From Nematostella vectensis (Eukaryota > Cnidaria > Anthozoa > Actiniaria > Edwardsiidae), in assembly GCF_932526225.1 (NCBI RefSeq), contig NC_064043.1:4271501-4335500 (forward strand): a stretch of DNA of 64,000 nucleotides, read 5' to 3'. The notes under the pieces were generated by a model, which ran no database searches, had not been told where the DNA came from, and saw only the letters and a list, made by a program, of their open reading frames with translations. A program made the translations under genes and the position numbers. This document shows positions 1-21,183 of this stretch, piece by piece; within the stretch, counting starts at the first letter, position 1, and each line of letters starts with the position of its first letter.

Positions 1-215
1 ATTACACCCTAGTCATACACCAATACATCCTAGCCATAGACCAATACACCCTAGTCATACACCATTACACCCTAGTCATACACAATTACACCCTAGTCAT
101 ACACCAATACACCCTAGTCATACACCAATACACCCAAGTCATAGACCAATACATCCTAGTCATACACCAATACACCCTAATCATACACCAATACACCTCA
201 GTCACCCATCAATAC
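1..215. repeat. 21-bp tandem repeat at left edge
   Basis: About ten imperfect copies of a ~21-bp unit containing 'caccctagtcatacaccaat' run from the first base to about 215. The array lies in the UBA1 intron just before the first visible exon (300). Copies differ by single substitutions, as in a minisatellite. The array is cut by the window edge. Confidence 0.85.
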
Positions 216-299
216 TTTTTCGACACAAGCTGCACCTTAGGCACCCTGATCATGAAGGGCTTTATGTTAATGAACCATTTATTATTTGGAATGTTGTAG

Positions 300-10217
<9,918 letters not shown>

Positions 10218-10430
10218 ACGCACCACCGCAGGCGAACCACAGGACTCCCGCACTAGAAAAAGACTTCGGATTGTAGCTGATTTACACCAAGCAATCTTGT
10301 AGTGTCGAACCAAAACGATAAATGCCAAGATACTACGTCTATGTTCGTTGTATTTTTTTTTAGCCTGATGTAATGGAATTTTCGTCTTCCTCACTTTTGT
10401 CCTCAAAAGTAATATCCGTTTGGTTTCGTA

Positions 10431-10436
10431 AATAAA
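10431..10436 (+). terminator. Candidate UBA1 poly(A) signal AATAAA
   Basis: AATAAA about 215 nt downstream of the UBA1 stop codon, inside an A-rich stretch. It is the first canonical hexamer after the gene. No transcript evidence is available here. Confidence 0.5.
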
Positions 10437-11400
10437 AAAATATATAGTCAAATATACAATGGTGTTGACTGGTATAAATAGGTCCGACCGCTTTACAACT
10501 TTAAAGTTGAAATTGGTCAAAGAGGCGTTTAATTCTTTTTTTTTTTTTTTTTTTTCAAGTCGGTGCTTTAGTCCTCTTTCGCGTGCGGCGTCCATCAATT
10601 GTTCGCGCGCTAACCCAATAAATATCACCCTATTCTGCTTATTATTAGCAATGGCTCTTCGTGCGCATGCGCTATCTTATGGGTCTCTGTATGCAAATGA
10701 GGAGGTAGAATCAGCAGTTTTTTGTACCATTGTACTACGGTGAAGGCAATAAAAGAAATAGTGGGTGGGGTAAGGTAGCGAGTACAAAAAGAAAATGGTG
10801 TAGCGTGGGGGACTCCCATAAAACCAGACGGGGGATAATAAAATCAAATTTATAAGTAATGGATATAACTTTGGGTGTGGTCAACAAAAAATCTTACCCC
10901 TAAGAGAGTACATCAGGTGTGGTCAAAACATAGCACTTGGTAGAATTATGTACCCTAAAAGATGGGACGATCAGTCCTGTCTATTTTTATAGTTTTCCCC
11001 CCTTCCCAGGGAAAACCAACCCTGTTCTCTTAATTCAACCCTGACTGGGCTGGCGCTCGGGCTATTGTGATATGCTCACTTCTGAACACTCGTTTTTGGA
11101 GTAAGCATACTGCATTATGCTGTAGTTTATGATCATATATCAGTTTTGAGTTTGTAAGCACTCACTGAAGATGGTGCCCCTCCGCCACAGGAGTCAGGTA
11201 CTCGTTCCTTTCACAGCGATAAAAAAACTTACCCGAGTGGATCGGGGGAGCGCACACCTTTCTCGAATTCCATAACGTCTGTAAAACAGTTTAATAGTAT
11301 TGCTGCTCGGATTTAACCCCGTACCTCATCATGCCCCTTCTTTGTCTCCAAAGAGCGCTGTCTTTTGGGTTTCCTGTGTACTTCCAATTAAAATAATTGG
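10437..11400. other. UBA1-PTPDC1 intergenic spacer
   Basis: About 1 kb without a supported gene. It has a poly(T) run at ~10535 and two short direct repeats around 'gtgtggtcaacaaaa / gtgtggtcaaaacat' (10875-10935). The small open frames in either direction show no recognisable protein and look accidental. Confidence 0.6.
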
Positions 11401-11410
11401 TGCTTTCTTA

Positions 11411-11466
11411 TGATTGGCTAACTTCACCGTCTTCATTTAAAGATGGCGGCCAAACACTTTCCGGTT
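11411..11466 (+). promoter_or_regulatory. Probable PTPDC1 core promoter: CCAAT box, ATGGCGGC motif
   Basis: An inverted CCAAT box (gattggct) at about 11412 is followed ~25 nt later by AAGATGGCGGCC at 11441-11452, which matches the YY1 consensus AANATGGCGNC. 'TTCCGG', an ETS-like core, lies at ~11459. The cluster lies 60-115 nt before the PTPDC1 start codon. Motif matching only; the transcription start is not known. Confidence 0.45.
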
Positions 11467-11499
11467 GCTGCAACACAACAAGAACAGCTCCCCTCTTGA
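11443..11499 (+). CDS. 18-codon upstream ORF in PTPDC1 leader
   Basis: The ATG inside the ATGGCGGC motif opens a short frame (MAAKHFPVAATQQEQLPS, then TGA) that ends 28 nt before the PTPDC1 ATG and is in a different frame. If the transcript starts upstream of it, it would be translated first and could damp PTPDC1 translation. Whether it is in the mRNA depends on an unknown start site. Confidence 0.3.
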   Translation: MAAKHFPVAATQQEQLPS

Positions 11500-11527
11500 C
11501 AACACTTACTTCATTAGACGCACAATA

Positions 11528-14500
11528 ATGGCGGGCGAAACTAACACCGGACAAGTTAAATGGACACACATGGCACCTTCACATGCAGTGAAGAGAGATG
11601 CGGGTCCGAAATATTCGCGATTTGGTGAGCGCATTCGCCATGTTACCCCGGGAGCGCTGCAATGCTCAATGTTTTGTGGTGGAAAGCAATGCAAATACGA
11701 AAACCCAAACAAGATAAAAACTGATGAAATGGCGATAAAAGGACTTTATTCTTCATGGTGAGAAACTAGACCAGGCTTTGAGGATAGAAAATTAATAACA
11801 GTGCAGAATGTCAATTAATGAGCCTTGGTGTTTGGTTCACTGGAAATCAGGGGAGGTTTATATTTCAGGCGCAGTGCCGTTAATCGTTGCAGAGTTTTTG
11901 AGAATGTTTTGAAAGAGCTCGAATAAACGTAAATGGCTATCTCCCTCTTGATATTTTTTTCAGGATAACTAAGGACATCCTTGCGACTGCTAGGCCATCG
12001 TCTGAGGTCATCAAGAGCCACTGTGTACTCGAGCAGTTCAAAGAGTAAGGGAAATTTCTTTTTCATTTATTATATTACAACTTGCATAGTTTTTTATCGA
12101 TTTAAGAACCCTTTAAGAATATAAACAAGAATTGTTTTCATAGCAACGGCGAATCGCTTATATAAGGATATAAGGATTTTATTATCTAAAAAGAAAAAGA
12201 TACCCTTTTCCTTTTTAGACTAATTCATGTTTATTTTTTACTATTTGATGTATGTTAGCAAAGAGGTAATAACAGTTAAGTCATGCGATATAAGATCTTC
12301 AAATAAGAAGCCTGTTGTTTCAGTACTTAACCCCCTATATTTAGAGTCAGTCAGCTGCATATTGATGTTGGCATGGAAACAAAGCATACCTAGTCAATTC
12401 TTTGATCAGAAAATCTAAATCCTCTATTTTTCATAAACATGTTTCTGCAGAAAAGGGGTATATTAGTGTATTTTTTTTATTCTACAGTGCAGAAGAGTGT
12501 ATGTTTTGAGAAATAATAATGCTTTTTCTTTTGTAGTCTTACAACTTCCTGCTAAAGATGATAAATAGCTGTTAGCTTATTTAAGTGACATTTTACTTTT
12601 AATGGGGTCAGTTCTAATGCCTATATGTCTGTTCTGAGAATGTTATTTACCCACTAGATGAATGTATTATGTTGCGCAGCTGAGATATCAAATTGGGATT
12701 GTTCCTTTTGAGAAGTGGAAAATAATTGTCAATTGGAAATTCAAATTTTGACTTTTCCTCACAGTCTTGACATCAAGTCTGTTTTGACTGGTATAACGTT
12801 TTGACAGTCATGTCTTTTTACTCACAGTCTGGGCATCAAGTCTATTATGACTAAGGGTATAGCATTGTGACAGTTATGTTTTTTCTCACAGTGTGGGCAT
12901 CAAGTCTGTTTTGACTAAGGGTATATAGTATAGCATCATGATAGTTATGTGTCTTTCCTCACAGTCTTGGAATCAAGTCTATTATAAACCTTCAGCACCC
13001 AGGAGAACATGCGAGCTGTGGTTATGGATTGCAGGACTCTGGCTTCTCTTACGACCCTGAGGCATTTATGCAGGTGGAAAGTAAGATCAAGATCTGAATT
13101 GTAAATCCGTCTTTATCTTAATGGGACTGGTGGGCACTTGTACAATCTATTTGATTATGTGCAGTCCAATAAATCATGTTCATTTTCATTTTTTTTAATT
13201 TAAATGATCAGATAAGGAATTTGATTGCTTTTGCCTGTCTCCTGGGAAGAGGGAGGTTGCTAAATGAGGCACTGTTGAAGTTATTTGTTTGAAATCCAAT
13301 AATTACACTATCTTTTTGGGAATTATCTACTTTTTCCCATTTAATTTCTTCATTTAGGTTGGGCGGCTGAAGAAAGGATTTATTGGATTGCATTGTCCTT
13401 CACTGGGTTTCCTAATTGTTTCTTTGTATGTTTAACGATACCATAAACCCAAATGGCTTCATTTAGGGTTGAATTTTTTTAATGATGCTATTCGGTGACA
13501 ATAGGTACACTCTAGATGTTAGCAAAAAAAAAACACCAAAATCTTAAATACTCTCCAGATATTCAAGAAAAACCGAATTCAAATGAGTGTTGCATTATTC
13601 GCAAAGGCGTCAATAATTCCATAATTCTGTTTACTTAGCTCAAAGTTCCGCGATCAACATTCGCGGGAACTTAATTTTACCGCTTTTCCTCTGATTAGCT
13701 TACAAGCACGTCAGTATTATTATCGACATTCCATCAGTACATTTTAACTGAGATTTATCCGTATTTATATCAACTTTATAAGCGTTTACACTAAATTTTG
13801 TATATTTGTAAAAATATGCCAAGATTAAGTAAGGATCCTTGGCTTCCTTCGAAGAAGGCCAAGCGAGGAAGAAAGCCCAAAACAGAGAGTTCACAGTCTT
13901 TTTACCTTTTCCACGCTCTACTTTTCTTCGGTGCAAGTCGCTTTGTTTGAGCGCCTTGGGGTTTTCCCACTGCATGTAGAATGTGCAATGTGATTGGTTC
14001 CCATACGCTGCTTTATGTGCTCTTTGTCTGTCATTGCTGTAACACTGCCTCTAATGTTTACACAACTTCAATCCTCGATATATCGCACAATCAAATTTCA
14101 CCCCATCTTACTCTAAATATCTGAATTAAAGGTGCACTTCTAACCGCCCAATTCCTGCGCAACTTGGCAAGCTTCTAGTATAGATATTGTTCTGTCACAC
14201 CATGCCATGGATAATCAATAGCTTTTTTGGCTACGGATTTGATTAGCGTGTTGTAGCCAAAGTCACAAAATTATTCTACTCCTAACTTTGGCCCTTGACT
14301 ATTCATCAACAAGGCTGTATGATGTCAAATGTAGACATGGTTTGTCAGTTCAGTGGATGACGATGGATATAAAGCAGATCCTGGGAGATAAACACATATA
14401 TTTATATAAAAAATGATTATTTTAGGAGGAAAGCACAATCATTAAGCTTTTATATGATATATACTTTGTTGGCATTTGCTTTAATCCGACGCGAGTGTGA

Positions 14501-17500
14501 GCAATTTTGCCAGGACGATCGGGGTAATTACTACTTGGGTCTACGTTATCCTTAAGCAACATATCTGAAAATAGGGGTGTTACAGCTCACCCTTAGATCA
14601 GCCCATTGGTAGCCATGGAAACACTTCCCTCTACTGCATGGTGTGAATGATCAGTGTAGTGGGCCACTATGAAAATAAGTCCAAGAAAAATATGTTCTTG
14701 ATACAAAGGTAACTATCTATCTCCTGCCCTTCTAAAAGGTTTGATCTGTCCTTGTCATTTAACTCCTTAAATAATATCCACCTTTTTTTTGTTTGTTTTC
14801 AGTTTTCTTTTACAACTTTGGATGGTGAGTACCATAAGAAAAATAATGAGCACAAACCTTTTTTTCATTTATCCTTTTTCTATTCATTGAACAAAATATT
14901 TTGATATGATATTGTTTATGTATTGTCTATGATATTTTCCAGGAATGATTATGGTGTGCGTTCCCTGGAGTCCATTCTAGACATGGTGAAAGTGATGTCA
15001 TTTGCACTACAGGAAGGAAAGGTGTAGTATAAGCCAAACTTCTCCATTTCTCAGACATTTGTCTTTTAGCTTTCAAACAAAAATGAACTTTGTAAAAAAT
15101 TCTTATTTTACAGACTGCTGTCCATTGCCATGCTGGATTGGGTAAACAAATTGTTACAGCTATATCTATTACCTTGAATTTGCTTACAATTATTCATGGC
15201 TATAACTTGAGTAATGAACATAGGATATTGGAATTTTAACAGGAGTCTTCTCTCTTCACAGGTCGAACTGGTGTTTTAATTTGCTGTTATTTTATTTATT
15301 CAGACAGACTAACTGCCGAAGAGGTAATTTTACTATTTTCATATTTATCTTTCATTAAAAAAATTGATAAATCATGGATTTATTAAGGCACTAATTATTA
15401 TGTGTTTTTTCTTTTTCGAAGGCTATTCATTTGATGAGAAAAAACAGGTACAAATATAATTATATATTATAACAGTAAAAGTGCTCAAACTGTAGCAAAA
15501 TTTACCTTCCTGATAATCAGATGAAACATAAGCAAAAGACATGGAGCTACTGTAGGCTGCATTATTTCCAGTGCAGCCCAAATACAAAGTCTAACTACCA
15601 TCAAAGAATTGGATTTCCTTATGCACAATTTAGCAAGACAAGGAATTTTTCTCAGTTGGGGAAACCATTGGTTATTTATTGTGTTTATCATCTATACATT
15701 ATTAATTTGTAGTACCTAGAAATCTGCAAGCAAGTAGGTGTTTCACACCTGATGTCCTAGTTTCTATTTTGGTTAGGCCTAAAGCAGTACAGACTCGTGG
15801 TCAAATTGAGTGTGTCAAGGATTTCTACAAGTTCCTATCTCATCTGTGGGTGATTTTCCCATCAAGGTATAAAAGTGAAATTATTATCTGGTTATCTGAT
15901 AATTATCTGGTTAAGTATATAGCTTAATAGACCCATGTATTATCACTGCGAATCTATGTGTTGTTGGCCTATTCCCACTAGTTAAGAACACTGAGAAGAA
16001 AGCAGGGATGTAAGATGCTTTGAGCTTGTGAAGATCAGTGTCAAGGGGACACAAGCGGAGAGATTGATCTCAGTTACTGAGCTTAAGTGTGCGACAGAGG
16101 TCAGAACGACTGCGCAAGAGACTTACGAATTTGTTTTTCACATTCGTAAGCTAAGTCTCCACTTCTCTATTTCCTTTGCTATTGAGTAGCATAGTTCCTG
16201 TATACGATTGAGGTGGATTGCTGAGACTAACTATGGTACAAGGTGGGACACACCCTCTAATTTGATTTTCTGGTCCTAGTCATTCAGAGGCAAAACAATT
16301 TACACTCGAGAACTACTTGAAAAAACAAAGACACTTGTTGCACGGAATGGAGGCTCGAGAGCTACGTAACATACCCAAGGTAAAAAAATATGATAAATAA
16401 TGTACTTGGAGAGTATCCAGGAGATTCAAAGGGAGTGTCAAAATCTACTTTTTTTAAAGCAATGGGCTTGAAAATCACCTAAAAAGAAAATAGCGGAGGT
16501 CAACAAATACAAAAATAGAACTATTCTTTGATTGCTGTCCTGTAAGTTTGCGTCATTAGACATCATTGGGTAGTCTACCACCCTCATACTAATAGACGGG
16601 TTGAAAACTATATAGCTCATGAAGAACTTTCCATAAATTATAATTTCTCGTGCGATTCCTATTTTCATGACCTCTTAAAAAGCTCATCAGCCGTTAAAGC
16701 GATCTGTTTCCTGCTTTTAGATTGTGTTTGCCGTGTGCTCTCGCTTGTTAGAGCTCGCTAGTGTCAAATCCGAGGAAGGAGACATGACATGGAAGTTGCC
16801 TAGCGATGCCAAGAAAGCCTTTTCCGAGAAAGAAGAACCGGAGGAGACTGAGATGAGCGCGGACTGCACAGACACAGGGAAGAAGTTGGTGAAAGATTTC
16901 AATTTCGAGCGTGAAGATACAGAGACAGAACTCAAACACAATCCTTACGTAGAAAATCGTGTCGACCCAAAGGCACAGGAATGCTCCTTACAGCGTTCAC
17001 AAAGTACTGAAGACGTCATTAATGACGTCAGAGGCATTGATGACCCGCATCTAGTGCGGCGCCTGTCGGCATTAGGATCGCACGCTGGCCTCTCGCGGGC
17101 GCATTCCGAGTCAGACTTGACTGTGCCTCAGTGCTTTGATGTAGAGCGCATGCCCCGTAGGGAGGCGCCGCTGGGCAAGCCTGCAATACACGGTGTTAGA
17201 TTGGAACCTTTAAATGTCTGCGTGGAAAAAAAAAAGAAAAAGAGTAGAAAAAGTAGCAAGTCTACGAATGATGAAACAAAGGTCGTTAATGCTGATAGTT
17301 CTGCTAAGAACAATCCTAAAACCGTTGTTGACAGTGGTATAAGCGGGACTGTGAGTTGTGGGACAGTTACGGCTAGTACTAGTACCCAGTCCACGGAAGA
17401 AGATAGAGTGCTGGTGGCGAAGGCCCTAGCAACGAGCGCATGTGCAGATCATGGGGTACATAACAGAACTGAGAAACTAAAGGTATGTCGGCAATCGGCA

Positions 17501-18880
17501 AAAGGTTTGTGAAAAGAGCGTGTGTTGTTAAAAAGGTTACAACATTGTTGGGTTAACGAATGATACTCTTGCAAGCATCACAGTATTTTCCTAACACCTT
17601 CAAAGCAGCATCACATTACATAAACAAGTATGCCACGGTGTTTCTTGGTAAGTGTCATTTCTTGCTGATCAGTTTCTAATATGTGAGGGCTGTTTATAGC
17701 TCTTATGCAACGAAGTGTCATTTCTTGATGTACATTTTCTAATATGTGAGATGTTTTCAGCGCAAATTGAATGCGAGTGACTCGGGCTGGGAGGAGCTGA
17801 GGACGGAGGGGGACCCCTGGGTGTTGTCCCGGCTTCTCTGGACATGGCTAGAAGAGCTTGCGGTGAGTGCGGAAAAATTCCTAAAAATCTGGGGAAATAC
17901 TTGGGAATGTAGACAAATTTGGAGCAGGGCAGCTTGGCTTGGTTTAGCTTAAAGGGGTCAGGTCGTCATGTCCGTATCTGCGCATGGCGCTTTCGGTCTT
18001 CCTGTTTGTTTTTTTCAGTGTATTAGGACAAGAGAACTATCATATAGATTCATGTGGGTTTCTTTGAGTCAGCATTCAAGCTGACTAAATATGCGGACTA
18101 AATATGTCAATTTAAAAAAATGTAGTTATGTTGAGCGTTGTTTTGCGACTAAGCTCTGACTGTGACTGTTCATTTTAGTGCCCTGTGCTGAGTGAGTCCG
18201 ACATTGAGGGCTTGTGTGATATGACACGTGACCCTATCAAGGCCGTCAAACAACTTCCCAAGGTGCGTAAGGGACGGGGCGGACGAGGGGGTAAGCGAAT
18301 ACGAGAAAGAAAATGACTAGAAAGACAATAAACTTCTCATTGGAGCTACAGGTAGCTTTTCAATACTAATGATATATGAACCACAGGGAACCCGAGATAC
18401 GCTAGAGTGCTTGTTTACGACAATGGCTGAGGTAAATTTATATTTCTTTGATGTGTTTCTTTTATTTATTGAAACAATATTACACTTGGATAAAACTTTT
18501 CTATAGCTTTAGAATACGCTGTATCTTCATGGTCTTGTATGAAACTCCCCCTTTGTGATGTTTTTCAGCTGCTCCCTCTTCCCTCGGCTGACCTGGAAGA
18601 TCGCGCGCTGCGCAGACTCAGTATGGTTCTCACTCAAAACCGCGTGCTCTCTCTCACCAATCCTCGCGCGTCCTTCGACAGAATGGCATCCAACTCCTCA
18701 GAGGGGCTCCCAGAGTCGTCACCCGAGGGGGGTGGTGACGAAGACGACGGTGCGTTCACCGACAATGACTCCACGGCTTCAATGGAATACATGACGTCAT
18801 CGCCCTCATACAAACTCTTACTCTTTCTCAGAGAACTCATGGGGAGACTTAAGGAAACTAGGCCGTCCAGTCGGCCGTGA
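11528..18880 (+). CDS. PTPDC1: PTPDC1-type protein tyrosine phosphatase, complete, 15 exons
   Basis: Cysteine-dependent dual-specificity-type phosphatase. The vertebrate protein is linked to centrosome and cilium function. Exons: 11528-11757, 11964-12044, 12965-13080, 14803-14824, 14943-15021, 15114-15141, 15262-15323, 15422-15447, 15777-15866, 16280-16379, 16721-17482, 17761-17862, 18179-18262, 18387-18431, 18569-18880 (TGA). Coding length is 2139 nt, 712 aa, close to the human ~750. The N-terminal half matches the family strongly: PKYSRFGERIRHVTPGALQC, KYENPNK...AIKGLYSSW, IINLQHPGEHASCG, FFYNFGWNDYGVRSLE. The P-loop is VHCHAGLGRTGVLIC, with catalytic Cys and Arg of CX5R on separate small exons (15114-15141 and 15262-15323). 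The 762-nt exon 16721-17482 encodes a low-complexity, Lys/Ser-rich linker. A second conserved block (LNASDSGWEELRTEGDPWVL) follows, and the tail is acidic and Ser-rich. The start ATG is the first in frame with the conserved region. Three exons are very short (22, 26 and 28 nt). Confidence 0.94.
12754..12964 (+). repeat. Tandem copies of a 3' splice site plus exon start (PTPDC1)
   Basis: The true exon 3 starts at 12965 after 'cctcacag'. Three upstream copies of the same junction have exon-like starts at 12765, 12828 and 12892, each 'ctcacag' followed by a version of 'tcttggaatcaagtct' (period 63-73 bp). Each copy would read a few in-frame codons like exon 3 (xLGIKS) and then hit TGA or TAG (after ~12-16 codons), with no good 5' splice site. 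They are decoy acceptors or dead partial exons, not alternative coding exons. Confidence 0.85.
13885..14554 (-). repeat. Dispersed intronic repeat, copy 1
   Basis: Read on the minus strand, this stretch matches 57498-58283 over most of its length. Shared blocks include 'gtagacccaag', 'taattaccccgatcgtcc', 'gcaaatgccaacaaa', 'tgtctacatttgac', 'ctattgattatcc', 'ttgccaagttgcgcaggaat', 'agaagtgcacctttaattca' and 'aagttgtgtaaacattagag'. The copies differ by substitutions and small indels, so they are old. No transposase or RT frame is visible. It sits in the large PTPDC1 intron 13081-14802. Confidence 0.8.
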
Positions 18881-19006
18881 AATGGTTATGGTGGTGATGG
18901 GGGGTCCAATTTAAAATCTTAATACTCAGTATAGGTCTTTCCTCAAACTCTTGGACTCTTGGTTTCCTCGTGGCTTCCTCGTGCAAATTTTATGATCATA
19001 TCAGTG

Positions 19007-19160
19007 CAGTGGAACTCGGATATAGCTAGAGACTTTCGGTATAATGATGTCGATTTCTAGTCCCGCAAGCAGTAATATATATGGGAAATCATCTCGAGAA
19101 AACGATGCATTTTGCGGTCCCTTACCGATATCGGTGGTTCTCATATGGGTACTACAGTTC
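19007..19160 (+). mobile_element. Possible pogo-like element, one terminus
   Basis: CAGTGGAACTCGGATATAG at 19007 resembles the terminal inverted repeat of the element at 6395 (CAGTGGAACCTGGATTTTAC) and of pogo/Tigger elements in general. I could not find a matching right end, so this would be a truncated copy; the right boundary given is arbitrary. Confidence 0.3.
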
Positions 19161-19395
19161 TCACAAAATGGGGAATATGACTCGGGATCGCTTGAAAAGT
19201 CATTTGGCATGACAGCTTTATGCCACTCGACGAACAGATATCTTTGTCACCTACACAAAATAACTAATATTGTATGGTGTAATTATTTCAGTCTCTTCGG
19301 TTTACGATTTTATTTATTGATGAATATGATTTTTATCGAAAATGTTGATATTTATTAAAATCAAATGTGTCTCGTCAGTGTAACTTTTTCTCCCT

Positions 19396-19490
19396 CCGGG
19401 TAACTTAGTGTGTTAGGGCGATGGCCCCTCGCGGCTTTGTCCCAGATTGGAATCCTGGCTTCGGCCAGGCAGTGACGTGTCAAGAAAAAG
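19396..19490 (+). mobile_element. tRNA-derived SINE-like tract (degenerate)
   Basis: The plus strand reads CGGGTAACTTAGTGTGTTAG (A-box-like), then GATGGCCCC, and about 30 nt later GATTGGAATCCTGGCT (a degenerate B box, GGTTCGANTCC consensus). The order and spacing match the better-preserved copy on the minus strand at 54163-54246 (CGGGTGGCTTAGCGTGTTAG ... GGTTCGAGTCCTGGCT). Short 'aaaggcagggt' repeats follow it. Confidence 0.55.
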
Positions 19491-21151
19491 GCAGGGTGGT
19501 GTCCAGAAAAAGGCAGGGTTGTGTCCAGAACAGCGAATCGCTGAATTCAAGGAACGGTTAAGTCCAAAATGACATTCCTAGCTACGATAGCCTACCAATT
19601 GTTTTTTTTTTTTCGGTTAAATGGTCTGCTATCTTGGCCATTATTTTAGACGCGGAGGAAAGGGGCGAGTGATAGTTGTCAAAAAAAGAAGTGAAAAAAA
19701 AAAAGTATGTTGAAAAATGGTGGCCAAATAAAGAACTCCGGAATTTACTCGTTGAAATAAAACTCCTAAGCGTATAGGTAGACCTATGGGTCCGGTAATA
19801 GGTCGCTAAACTGGAGGTGCCGTAAGCTGCGATTACTAAGCTAAATCTAAGGGACGTAATAGAACCACTAGGGGCGCAATAAACCTTGCGGCACAGTGGT
19901 ATCCCTCTGAAACTTATTTCTAAGAAACTATTATTATTCCCATATAAAATTAATTGGGTTAAAAAAAAAAAGATATTTCTGCCAAAAAAGTGACACTTCA
20001 CACAACCAAACAGCTCTGCCCTGGCCTGGCGTTGCTGGGCGGACAGATGGATTTCTCAATATATGACTGAGGGTAATTAAAAAGGCTGGTTACCAGTGGG
20101 CCGGTACGGTGGGCAACTTTTCTGAGAGGATGTGTGTGTGTTTTGTTGTTGTTATTTTTAATGAACGTGCTAAATAGTGTTACAAGTTTTACATGTATAA
20201 ATCAATTGCTTGATAAATCCTGTCTAGCGCATGGGATATAATCGAGAACAGAAATGGAGGGTAGTATGACAAAGCCATTAAAAGTACTGATAAGGGATAA
20301 TCTAAGGAGGTAGGGGGTGGGAAGGTCTCAGTCGTGTATGTTTTTTTCTTGTCTCCATAACGTGTATGATTTTTTTTAATCGTTGTATGCATTTTTTTTT
20401 TCTGACTTCTGGTTTGGGCTGCATGCATTTTTTTTTTTTCTTTTTTTTGTTCCTTACTCACCCATCCCCTCCCCCTTCACTTTTCTATCCGTCCCTAAGT
20501 TATAGGGAAAAAAATATAGAGCCAATTGTCCGAGGATCGAACCTTCTCAGATGATACGAGAGGAAAAAAAAGACCATACTTCCAGAAATACGCTGAAACA
20601 CCGTATGGCAGCTTAAGCTTTAGGGCTAGGCTGAAGATTTCGGGCCCCAGCACCGCTATCTAGCGAACTGTACAACACAAAGGAAAATGAGGTACCCGCG
20701 CATTAATGGGAAGCAATAACCAGGATCCCAGGCCTGTCTTAGTCGGTTACGCCACGCACAGCTCGCTGAGATATAAACTGAAAAATATTTTCACGCTAGC
20801 ATCTCTTGTGAATTAGCGTGTTGCTATGGTAGTTTGGTAATGTTGTCATCGCATGCACAGCACGCTGTGACCAAGGTACCACCTTTAGCATTTTGCTCTG
20901 CTTTGCTTTGTTACGCACGTGCGTATGATATCTTTCGTGTTACTCCTTTACTCAGTCGTGCACGTGCATATTTTTTGTGCTCAGAAACAAAAAAATATGT
21001 TGAGTTATGTTGAAATGTGCTCGATCTAAAAAGGTGAGCTGGATCTATCGGACTACACAGCCCGGAGGGACCAGAGAAGTTTTTCTCTCCACCCGGGTGC
21101 ATGGGATGTCTGTGGATTTAGCAAAGTGAGAGCTAGAAACTAGTACACAAA

Positions 21152-21178
21152 ATGGCGGCGCGCACTTCGAACCATTGA
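21152..21178 (+). CDS. 8-codon upstream ORF in MAD2L2 leader (ATGGCGGC motif)
   Basis: AAAATGGCGGCGCGC at about 21149 matches the YY1-type motif. Its ATG opens MAARTSNH followed by TGA, ending 5 nt before the MAD2L2 start codon. Such a close stop favours reinitiation or leaky scanning, if the motif is inside the mRNA. The same arrangement occurs in front of PTPDC1. Confidence 0.3.
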   Translation: MAARTSNH

Positions 21179-21183
21179 TCAAG

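Larger units (their letters stand above)
18881..20990. other. PTPDC1-MAD2L2 intergenic region
   Basis: No supported gene. It contains a pogo-like terminus at 19007, a SINE-like tract at 19396, a candidate AATAAA at 19727, and several poly(T) tracts (20340-20450). The open frames here (e.g. 19582-20001 minus, 20189-20461 minus) are Lys/Ser/Phe-rich products of A/T runs and have no family resemblance. Confidence 0.6.
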
